Origin: Desulfobacteraceae bacterium
GTDB lineage: Bacteria > Desulfobacterota > Desulfobacteria > Desulfobacterales > ETH-SRB1
Assembly (NCBI GenBank): GCA_013202725.1
Contig: JABMRH010000202.1
Span: 1-16,478, forward strand
Length of the DNA: 16,478 nt
Direction: 5' to 3'
Shown: positions 1 through 5,366 of the stretch, piece after piece
Layout: every line of letters begins with the position of its first letter
Position numbering within the stretch: the first letter of the stretch is position 1
Notes under the pieces: model-generated
Databases searched by the model: none
What the model was told of the DNA's origin: nothing
Seen by the model: the letters and a program-made list of their open reading frames with translations, nothing else
Made by a program: the position numbers and the translations under genes

Positions 1-20
1 ACCTTTGCAAAACGCCCCCT
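1..20 (-). repeat. End of a GAGACC/GGTCTC-type dispersed repeat, cut by the window edge
   Basis: The first 20 bases are the reverse complement of the repeat arm at 11774-11793, with one mismatch. The same GTTTTGCAAAGGTCTC end also occurs at 14081-14096. The copy is truncated at the left because the window starts inside it, so its full extent cannot be seen. Confidence 0.6.
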
Positions 21-62
21 TTCGAAGTCCGCGCTTATTTGCCCAATCTCAGCGTCAGGCTC

Positions 63-92
63 ATCAGGTACTCAGTCATCTGAGTGCCTGAT
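63..92. other. Strong 13-bp stem-loop
   Basis: Arms 63-75 and 80-92 pair over 13 positions with one G-T (wobble) pair and a 4-base TCAT loop. It lies in the gene-free region upstream of the biotin operon. It may belong to the dispersed repeat at the window start, or to the 3' untranslated end of a gene to the left. No coding frame supports a gene here. Confidence 0.6.
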
Positions 93-111
93 CGCCTTCC
101 TTGAACCCGAA

Positions 112-170
112 TCCCGCTTTTAGCGGGAAGTATTTTTCAAACTCTCATATTATGGAGTTTGCTTTTTTTT
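112..170 (+). terminator. Tandem stem-loops followed by a T-run; likely rho-independent terminator
   Basis: A 7-bp perfect stem (TCCCGCT at 112-118, AGCGGGA at 122-128, TTT loop) is followed by a second 7-bp stem (CAAACTC at 138-144, GAGTTTG at 155-161). A run of eight T at 163-170 comes directly after. This is a plausible terminator for a plus-strand transcript entering from the left. The second stem is AT-rich, so its strength is uncertain. Confidence 0.5.
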
Positions 171-347
171 ATTTGCTTGCCTTTGCGGTTCAAGGCCATC
201 CCGAAAATACCTTGCAAAATAAACATAACCTGATTTTACTCATGCGTAAAGTAGAATATGCATGATTTTCGCAGCCGTTCACAGGGGTCAGGGACAGGGT
301 TTCAACGATTCTTGCATTTTATAATAAGTGTAGTATGTTATTAACTT
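171..347. other. Gene-free spacer with degenerate repeat sequence
   Basis: No ORF with recognisable protein content is seen. Around 278-303 there is a GGGGTCAGGGACAGGG-type string that resembles a dispersed repeat of these genomes. A weak promoter-like pair (TTGCAT at 312-317, TATGTT at 334-339, 16-base spacer) is present but unconvincing. Confidence 0.3.
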
Positions 348-432
348 GGCAATTAAATATGTCATTCCGGCCGCAGTAAAGCGGAGAGCGGGAATGACAA
401 GCTGGCGAATATGATTTTTCTATTTAATTGCC
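348..432. repeat. Small nested palindromic repeat (REP/MITE-like)
   Basis: Perfect 12-bp outer inverted repeats (GGCAATTAAATA at 348-359, TATTTAATTGCC at 421-432) enclose a second perfect 9-bp inverted repeat (TGTCATTCC at 360-368, GGAATGACA at 391-399). That in turn holds a small GC hairpin (CCGC 371-374, GCGG 381-384). The nested symmetry and the TGTCATTCC...GGAATGACA core are typical of short non-coding palindromic elements. No clear target-site duplication is visible. Confidence 0.65.
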
Positions 433-461
433 GGTTTAATAAAAGTCTGTGAATCATCTAT

Positions 462-467
462 TATAAT
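462..467 (+). promoter_or_regulatory. Candidate -10 element upstream of bioB
   Basis: A perfect TATAAT lies 117 bases before the bioB start. No good -35 hexamer is found at 16-18 bases upstream and there is no TG extension, so this is a tentative call. If used, the transcript would begin near the GGTCTC hairpin at 472-505 and carry a roughly 110-base leader with two structured elements. Confidence 0.3.
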
Positions 468-471
468 GTAT

Positions 472-505
472 AAGGTCTCATAAAAAACTCAATTTACGAG
501 ACCTT
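472..505. repeat. Inverted repeat with GGTCTC/GAGACC arms
   Basis: AAGGTCTC (472-479) and GAGACCTT (498-505) are perfectly complementary. The pairing extends to 13 positions with one mismatch (472-484 with 493-505). The arm sequence matches the ends of the dispersed repeats near secF and topA but in the opposite, outward arrangement. It could act as a hairpin in the bioB leader or be the scar of adjacent repeat ends. Confidence 0.55.
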
Positions 506-521
506 CGTTGTTTTATTCATT

Positions 522-579
522 GTAACCGTTCACGGTTGAAAAAACTGTGAACGGTGAACCGACAACCGTGAACGGTTAC
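522..579. promoter_or_regulatory. 17-bp perfect inverted repeat abutting bioB; possible leader switch
   Basis: Positions 522-538 and 563-579 are exact reverse complements (17 bp, 24-base spacer), ending four bases before the bioB ATG. A competing stem is also possible: 525-535 can pair with 545-555 (11 positions, one wobble) around a 9-base loop. That would release the 3' arm next to the start codon. The long hairpin would cover the region where a ribosome binding site should be; no AGGAG-like site is seen. A regulatory role is inference. The motif CCGTTCAC/GTGAACGG may instead be a dispersed repeat. Confidence 0.5.
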
Positions 580-583
580 GAAT

Positions 584-1498
584 ATGTATAGAAAATTGCA
601 GGATTTTCAGAAACTATCTACCTGGCAATTGATCTTGCTTGCCAACGAGGAAAGAAAACGCCGGGCAGGAGGAAAAGTTGAGCTGTGCAGTATCACCAAT
701 GCCAAATCAGGACGTTGCCGCGAGGATTGCAGATTTTGCGCGCAATCAATTTATTATAACACAAAAATTTCTGTATACCCGTTAAAGAGCAAAGATGAAT
801 TGCTGGCCGAAGCGGAAAGGGCAAAAAAGATCGGGGCGGAGAGGTTTTCTATTGTTACCAGCGGAAAGGGACCCGGCCCGCAAGAGGTGGAAAAGATCGC
901 TGAAGTGATAAACACAATAAAGGAAAAAATCGGAATAAGCCCTTGCGCCTCTCTCGGCATACTCAACACAAAATCTCTTGTCCTTCTAAAAGATGCCGGA
1001 CTTAACCGGTATCACCACAACATTGAGACATCTCGACGGTTCTATCCCAATATTGTCACTACCCATACATTTGACGACAGAATCAGGACTATACGGGCGG
1101 CCCTGGAGGCCGGCCTTGAAGTATGCAGCGGCGGGATTATAGGACTGGGTGAAAGTGAAAAAGACCGGGTCGATATGGCTCTGACGCTGAGAGATCTTAA
1201 TGTAAATTCGATTCCAATCAACATACTTGTTCCTTTGAAAGGAACGCCGTTTGAAGGAACAAGAAACATTTCAGCAGCAGAAGTTCTGAGAACCATCGCA
1301 ATATTTCGCTTAATCACAGGCAATAGAACAATAAGGATAGCGGCCGGCAGAGAATCGGTTTTAAAGGATTTCCAGGGATTGGCCTTTATGGCCGGCGCAA
1401 ACGGTATGATGATCGGAGGATATCTGACTGTAAAAGGAAGGTCTCCTGAAGAAGACCTTGCCATGGTATCGGAGATAAGAAAGTTATGGAATGGATAG
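584..1498 (+). CDS. bioB: Biotin synthase BioB (anaerobe, Type II-like)
   Basis: Radical SAM enzyme that inserts sulfur into dethiobiotin, the last step of biotin synthesis; cytosolic. The 304-residue protein has the SAM cluster motif C45-x3-C49-x2-C52 in KSGRCREDCRFCAQS, then YHHNIETS (143-150), VCSGGIIGLGE (180-190) and IRIAAGRE (250-257). Of the ligands of the E. coli auxiliary 2Fe-2S cluster, Cys128, Cys188 and Arg260 correspond to C121, C181 and R251. The Cys97 position is Ser89 (RFSIVTSG). An extra Cys, C35, lies in VELCSI. This pattern fits the Type II BioB of obligate anaerobes, reported to use a 4Fe-5S auxiliary cluster. An in-frame TGA at 569-571 leaves ATG 584 as the first start, without a clear Shine-Dalgarno sequence. 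First gene of the operon; overlaps bioF by 13 bases. Confidence 0.96.
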   Translation: MYRKLQDFQKLSTWQLILLANEERKRRAGGKVELCSITNAKSGRCREDCRFCAQSIYYNTKISVYPLKSKDELLAEAERAKKIGAERFSIVTSGKGPGPQEVEKIAEVINTIKEKIGISPCASLGILNTKSLVLLKDAGLNRYHHNIETSRRFYPNIVTTHTFDDRIRTIRAALEAGLEVCSGGIIGLGESEKDRVDMALTLRDLNVNSIPINILVPLKGTPFEGTRNISAAEVLRTIAIFRLITGNRTIRIAAGRESVLKDFQGLAFMAGANGMMIGGYLTVKGRSPEEDLAMVSEIRKLWNG

Positions 1499-2655
1499 AT
1501 GCGTACCTGGATGAACGAAAAAAGCAGCATCTGCTGCGGACACTCAAACCTCTGCGGCCTGCCGGGCCGGGCCGGGTATATATAAATGATGTAGAATATC
1601 TGAACTTTTCCTCCAACGACTATCTCGGTCTTGCCGGACATCCCCGACTTCGCGAAGAGAGTCAAAAGGCACTCAATGAATACGGAACGAGTTCATCTGC
1701 TTCAAGGCTCATGAGCGGCGATCTCTCTATCCACCATCAGCTTGAAGAGATGATAGCGGATTTCATGGGTAAGGAAAAGGCTATTTTGTTTGGAAGCGGT
1801 TATCTGGCAAATATCGGCCTTATATCGGCCTTATGTGACAGAAAGGATGTTATATTCTCTGACCGTCTTAACCACGCAAGTATCGTGGACGGGATTCGCC
1901 TTTCGGGCGCGCGATTTTTCCGTTTTCGACATAACGATCTTAACCATCTCGAAACGTTGATTAAAAAGGAGCGGAAGAGATATAAAAAAGCTCTTATTGT
2001 TACCGAATCTCTGTTTAGTATGGACGGAGACATGGCATCAGTAAAAGAGATGGTGGAATTAAAAGAAAGGTATGACGCACTTTTCATGCTCGATGAGGCC
2101 CATGCTGTCGGTGTTATTGGAGAAAAAGGAGCGGGTCTTGCCGAAAAATATGGATTGACTAAAAAGATTGATATTATCATGGGGACATTCGGAAAGGCAC
2201 TTGGAAGCTACGGCGCATATGCTGCGGCATCAGCGAGGCTGATCGATTATTGTATTAACAGGGTAAGAAGCTTCATATATTCAACAGCGCTTCCCCCTTC
2301 TGTAACCGGCGCAAGTATCGGGGGAATAAAGATGCTGACGGAAGAACCGGCTCGAAGGTCTATCCTGCTGGAAAAGGCCAAATATTTCAGATCTCTCCTA
2401 AAAGAAAACCACCTTAATATCATGGGAAACGCCCAGATCGTGCCTGTACTTGTAGGTGAAAATTACAATGCATTGAATATCTCAAACAGGCTTTATGAAA
2501 ATGCCATTTTTGCTCTTGCCATGCGTCCGCCTACTGTGCCTGCAGGAAAGGCTCGTATCCGGTTTTCCATTACCTGTAATCATTCCGAAGACGACCTTAA
2601 AAAGGCTGCGGATGTGTTGAAACATGCGTTTAAACAGATTCCAATATCTAAATAG
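1486..2655 (+). CDS. bioF: 8-amino-7-oxononanoate synthase BioF
   Basis: PLP-dependent alpha-oxoamine synthase that condenses pimeloyl-ACP with L-alanine to give 7-keto-8-aminopelargonate, releasing CO2. The length of 389 residues is normal for the family. Visible motifs are NFSSNDYLGL (40-49), NHAS with H130, the DEAHAVG stretch (D203 and H206, which contact the cofactor), and GTFGKALGSYG with K237 as the Schiff-base lysine. The C-terminal RPPTVPAGKARIRFS segment is typical. The start overlaps the end of bioB by 13 bases, suggesting translational coupling. It could be confused with the related 2-amino-3-ketobutyrate CoA ligase, but position inside a bio operon settles it. Confidence 0.95.
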   Translation: MEWIDAYLDERKKQHLLRTLKPLRPAGPGRVYINDVEYLNFSSNDYLGLAGHPRLREESQKALNEYGTSSSASRLMSGDLSIHHQLEEMIADFMGKEKAILFGSGYLANIGLISALCDRKDVIFSDRLNHASIVDGIRLSGARFFRFRHNDLNHLETLIKKERKRYKKALIVTESLFSMDGDMASVKEMVELKERYDALFMLDEAHAVGVIGEKGAGLAEKYGLTKKIDIIMGTFGKALGSYGAYAAASARLIDYCINRVRSFIYSTALPPSVTGASIGGIKMLTEEPARRSILLEKAKYFRSLLKENHLNIMGNAQIVPVLVGENYNALNISNRLYENAIFALAMRPPTVPAGKARIRFSITCNHSEDDLKKAADVLKHAFKQIPISK

Positions 2656-3319
2656 GGGACACAACAAAGTTCTTGTATTGATCCCGGGATGGGGGTTTGA
2701 CACAAGAATATTTGAACTGCTTGATCTTAATTTCAATTATCTTCTTCCGCAAATAAATGATCCAAAGCGTTTCAGCGCAGACCTTATGAGCGCGCTGGTT
2801 GAAAATCAGATTAAAAAGGTCTCGCTCTTTGGATGGTCAATGGGGGGATTTTTGGCTATCAATTTTTTAGAGGAATATGGCAGGGAGTTCGCGGAAGAAA
2901 TCTTTTTGGTTTCTATGAGAAAAAGCTACCCAAAAAAAGAAATCGATTCCCAGATCGCCTTTTTAATAAAGGACCGCAGATTATATTTGAGCCGGTTTTA
3001 CAGAAATTGCTTTATAGGACAAAAACGGACATTTGCGTGGTTTAAAGAGCACATGTTTTCATCCTATATAGAGATGTTTGATCTGGAATTCCTTTTGAAT
3101 GGACTCGATTACCTGGTGCAACAGAGACTTGAGACCGCTGCGCTGAAAGAAAATCCTGTAAGAATCATCCATGGGGAAAAAGACCGGATTGCGCCTTATT
3201 CCGAGATAGTTGAAATGGCGAAGGATATCTCTTTTCCCGGGATTGTTACTTTTAAAAAAAGCGGGCATCTCCCGTTTCTTGAACCGGATTTTAAGGAAAG
3301 ATTTTATGCCGGGATATAA
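2624..3319 (+). CDS. Alpha/beta hydrolase, probable pimeloyl-ACP methyl ester esterase (BioH-type)
   Basis: Expected to remove the methyl group that BioC places on the malonyl primer, stopping chain elongation and releasing pimeloyl-ACP for BioF. The 231-residue protein has an alpha/beta-hydrolase layout: an oxyanion-region LIPGWGFD (19-26), nucleophile elbow GWSMGG (70-75) with S72, IIHGEKDR with D187, and SGHLPFLEP with H215. These form a plausible Ser-Asp-His triad. The gene lies between bioF and bioC, overlapping bioF by 32 bases; an in-frame TGA at 2618-2620 fixes ATG 2624 as the first start. BioC needs such a partner, and BioH, BioG and others are non-orthologous replacements for one another. 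The PGWG/GWSMGG pattern is closer to BioH, but I do not assign a symbol. Function rests mainly on context. Confidence 0.82.
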   Translation: MRLNRFQYLNRGHNKVLVLIPGWGFDTRIFELLDLNFNYLLPQINDPKRFSADLMSALVENQIKKVSLFGWSMGGFLAINFLEEYGREFAEEIFLVSMRKSYPKKEIDSQIAFLIKDRRLYLSRFYRNCFIGQKRTFAWFKEHMFSSYIEMFDLEFLLNGLDYLVQQRLETAALKENPVRIIHGEKDRIAPYSEIVEMAKDISFPGIVTFKKSGHLPFLEPDFKERFYAGI

Positions 3320-4097
3320 ACAAAGGATAAAAAATTCGTTTTCAAAGGCTGCCCCCACCTACGATCAATATGCTTCTGTCCAGAAAGAGGTTGCTGTCAG
3401 ACTTATTGATTCAATAGGGCCTCATCTCTTTCAGAATATCCTTGAAATCGGATGCGGGACAGGAAATTACACGGAGATGCTGCAAGAAAGGTTTCCGTCA
3501 GCCGATATTACAGCCATAGATTTCTCGCCTGAGATGATCTCTGTCGCCGCTCGCAAATTAAACAAGAAAAAAAAAGTCAGACTATTTGTTAATGATGCAG
3601 AGGAGTTTATTCCGGAAACCGGAAAAAGATACGATCTGATTACTTCAAATTCCACCTTTCAATGGTTTGTGGATTTAAAGAAAGGATTTAAGCACTACCA
3701 TGAGTTGCTCACCAACAGAGGAATGATTATTTTTTCAATGATGGGGCCTGAAACATTTTATGAACTTTATGAAATAATTAAGGATGTATATCCAGAAAAA
3801 GTAAATATGGCGGCGCAAAATTTTATGCAACACGATGAGGTGAAATCTCTTTTGCACGCGGTTTTTAAAAGTGTCAAAATAAGCGAAACCGTGTTTACAA
3901 GAAAACATGAGAACATTCTTGAGCTGTTAAAGACAATAAAACATACCGGAGTAAATATTAGAAGGAACGGAGACAGGATTCTGTTTACTCCGGGGCTTCT
4001 TGAAAAGGCTGAAAATGCTTATATCAGGAGGTTCGGGGCAATAAAGGTAAGTTATCAGGTTTTTTTATGTGAGGCCGGCCATGTGGAATGTCTATGA
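3306..4097 (+). CDS. bioC: Malonyl-ACP O-methyltransferase BioC
   Basis: SAM-dependent methyltransferase that methylates the free carboxyl of malonyl-ACP, so that the fatty acid synthase can elongate it to pimeloyl-ACP methyl ester. The 263-residue protein shows FSKAAPTYDQYASVQ (12-26), motif I ILEIGCGTG (45-53), acidic IDFSPEM (71-77), LITSNSTFQWF (111-121) and IIFSMMGPETFYEL (141-154); these last two blocks are characteristic of BioC. The open frame extends upstream to 3210, but ATG 3306 matches the family N-terminus and has AAGGAAAG eight bases before it. It overlaps the esterase gene by 14 bases and bioD by up to 10 bases. Confidence 0.94.
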   Translation: MPGYKQRIKNSFSKAAPTYDQYASVQKEVAVRLIDSIGPHLFQNILEIGCGTGNYTEMLQERFPSADITAIDFSPEMISVAARKLNKKKKVRLFVNDAEEFIPETGKRYDLITSNSTFQWFVDLKKGFKHYHELLTNRGMIIFSMMGPETFYELYEIIKDVYPEKVNMAAQNFMQHDEVKSLLHAVFKSVKISETVFTRKHENILELLKTIKHTGVNIRRNGDRILFTPGLLEKAENAYIRRFGAIKVSYQVFLCEAGHVECL

Positions 4098-4792
4098 AAA
4101 ATAAAAGTGTATTTATTACCGGCACCAATACAGGCATAGGCAAAACCGTTATATGCGGCTGCCTGGCCAGGTACTTGAGCCGTAAAGGTATTAACGTCGG
4201 GATTCAAAAATGGGTAAGCACTGGAAACAGGAACACCTCGGATGACATCGATTATTGCCTCTCGATGCTTGGAAGGGAAAAGGAAGAGATTGACAACCCT
4301 TTGCTTTTACACCCATATACATTTGATTTCCCAGCCTCTCCACATCTTGCCGCAGAACTGGAAGGACAAGAGATTGGTATTGATAAAATCGTAGAAAGCT
4401 ATCATACGCTTGTGCGTAAGCACGATCTTCTTATAGTCGAAGGGGTGGGTGGCGTCCTGGTTCCTCTTACCCGGGGCTGTCTTCTGATCGATCTTGTGGC
4501 AGATCTTGCAATTCCAGTTTTGATTGTCACTGATAGCGGTTTAGGCACAATCAACCATACCCTTCTTACCATTGAGGCCCTGACAAAAAGAGATATCCCG
4601 ATATTAGGCATGATCTTTAATTTTGCAGGAAAAGAAGATAAAATAATAGAAGAGGATAATATAAAAATTATTTCCAGTATAGGGAAAAGACAATCGTTTG
4701 GATCGTTATCCAAGGTCGATTCAACGGAGGCGTTAATCGCTGAATTTGAACCTATAGGGAAAAATATACTGAAAGCGCTAAATAGTGCCTGA
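4088..4792 (+). CDS. bioD: Dethiobiotin synthetase BioD
   Basis: ATP-dependent carboxylase that closes the ureido ring of 7,8-diaminopelargonate to give dethiobiotin. The 234-residue protein has P-loop GTNTGIGKT (12-20, K19), K41 in GIQKWVSTG (substrate region), TSDDID (50-55) for Mg-ATP, and VEGVGGVLVPL with E118. Translation may start at ATG 4088 or at 4094, where ATGA overlaps the bioC stop. The 3' end is altered: the last codons and the TGA stop (4790-4792) come from a MITE inserted after the CTAAATAG target. Removing the element and one target copy would add nine residues to the C-terminus (…NSYSCNEGN). The catalytic core is untouched, so the protein is probably functional. Confidence 0.94.
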   Translation: MSMKNKSVFITGTNTGIGKTVICGCLARYLSRKGINVGIQKWVSTGNRNTSDDIDYCLSMLGREKEEIDNPLLLHPYTFDFPASPHLAAELEGQEIGIDKIVESYHTLVRKHDLLIVEGVGGVLVPLTRGCLLIDLVADLAIPVLIVTDSGLGTINHTLLTIEALTKRDIPILGMIFNFAGKEDKIIEEDNIKIISSIGKRQSFGSLSKVDSTEALIAEFEPIGKNILKALNSA

Positions 4793-4914
4793 ACGAAAAC
4801 CCTACTTTTTGTCATTTCGACCAAAGGGAGAAATCTTAAATTTCAATATTAACAATATGCTAAGATTTCTCGCTCCGCTCGAAATGTCAGCTTTGGATAG
4901 TTTTCGTTCAGGCA
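4786..4914. mobile_element. 129-bp MITE-like element with 15-bp TIRs and 8-bp target duplication
   Basis: Perfect terminal inverted repeats TGCCTGAACGAAAAC (4786-4800) and GTTTTCGTTCAGGCA (4900-4914) are flanked by direct repeats CTAAATAG (4778-4785 and 4915-4922). Inside, TGTCATTTCGA (4810-4820) pairs with 4879-4889 (one mismatch), and GAGAAATCTTA (4828-4838) pairs exactly with 4861-4871. It has no coding capacity of its own, so it would need a transposase supplied in trans; none is in the window. Its folded RNA could also act as a bidirectional transcription terminator between convergent genes. The same internal core occurs at 13991-14070. Confidence 0.85.
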
Positions 4915-5050
4915 CTAAATAGCTATTCCTGCAATGAGGGCAACTGATGACAGGAACATTCTCGATGATAAGTAAATTAGTTTTCTTGCCATAACTCCGG
5001 GTGACATGGCGAATGTTAGCCCCTTCTTGTCCACAAATATCACAAATCAT
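4802..5050 (-). CDS. YgiT-type zinc-finger protein, C-terminus replaced by MITE sequence (likely degraded)
   Basis: The first 45 residues look like the YgiT/MqsA-type zinc-finger family, found as antitoxin-like partners of small toxins. CxxC pairs C3/C6 and C37/C40 probably bind zinc, with VTRSYGKK (16-23) and LLIIENVPVISCPHC (26-40) between them. TGAGG seven bases before ATG 5050 is a fair ribosome binding site. From residue 46 onward (VPERKL…) the reading frame runs through the MITE to a TAG at 4802-4804, so 37 of 82 residues are element-derived. Removing the MITE gives only a 53-residue product ending in antisense bioD sequence, so the gene was probably truncated already. No toxin partner is recognisable upstream. 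Convergent with bioD. Confidence 0.65.
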   Translation of the reverse strand: MICDICGQEGANIRHVTRSYGKKTNLLIIENVPVISCPHCRNSYLVPERKLSKADISSGARNLSILLILKFKISPFGRNDKK

Positions 5051-5196
5051 TTTTTTGCCTCATATAAAGAGCTATATTATTTTTTGCTGACCGGCTTGCG
5101 GGGAGCTTCACAATGTTATATTCAGAAAAATATCTTCATAAACTATTGATTATTGCAAAATTAAGGAAAACAGGATAAATATTAAATAAAAAATTT

Positions 5197-5205
5197 TGCT
5201 ATAAT
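5197..5205 (+). promoter_or_regulatory. Extended -10 promoter candidate for rng
   Basis: TGCTATAAT is a perfect extended -10 (TGnTATAAT). No clear -35 lies 17 bases upstream, which extended -10 promoters do not strictly need. The predicted start near 5212 would give an about 155-base leader. RNase E in E. coli is autoregulated through its long leader, so a leader here could matter, but that is inference. Confidence 0.45.
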
Positions 5206-5267
5206 TCATAGTTCATATTTATTTGAAAATCAAACTATTACCTAAATGGGATGAACAGAGAAATTGT

Positions 5268-5296
5268 TTGACTTGTATATGGCTATTTTATATCTA
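5268..5296 (+). promoter_or_regulatory. Second promoter candidate for rng
   Basis: TTGACT (5268-5273) and TATCTA (5291-5296) are separated by 17 bases, a sigma-70-like arrangement. This would give a leader of about 65 bases before the rng start. The -35 is good and the -10 only moderate. Confidence 0.42.
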
Positions 5297-5366
5297 ATAA
5301 AAGCAAATAATTAAGAGAAGAAAAAACCATATTTTATTTTTAAGGGAGAAAAAAACAAATATTATT

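Larger units (their letters stand above)
5051..5366. other. 316-bp AT-rich intergenic region, promoters for rng
   Basis: This is a divergent region between the minus-strand zinc-finger gene and the plus-strand RNase gene. It is strongly AT-rich, with no convincing ORF and no tRNA-like fold noticed. Two promoter candidates (below) face rng. The region just upstream of the zinc-finger start has an open frame on the minus strand, but its translation resembles no toxin family I know. Confidence 0.5.

Noticed and set aside
1..110. 3' end of a protein gene on the minus strand at the window start
   Set aside because: One frame stays open for about 30 codons, but the stretch is made of hairpin and repeat sequence, and no family-like composition is visible.
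522..579. BirA operator upstream of bioB
   Set aside because: GTAACC and GGTTAC half-sites exist, but they are 46 bases apart instead of the roughly 14-16 expected for a BirA dimer site, and the symmetry is better explained by the 17-bp repeat.
1042..1665. Minus-strand ORF opposite bioB and bioF
   Set aside because: It is a shadow of conserved coding sequence, with no family resemblance.
5051..5160. Possible toxin partner upstream of the zinc-finger gene on the minus strand
   Set aside because: A short open frame overlaps the zinc-finger start, but its translation does not resemble DUF4258, MqsR or another toxin I know, and it has a stop within about 33 codons.
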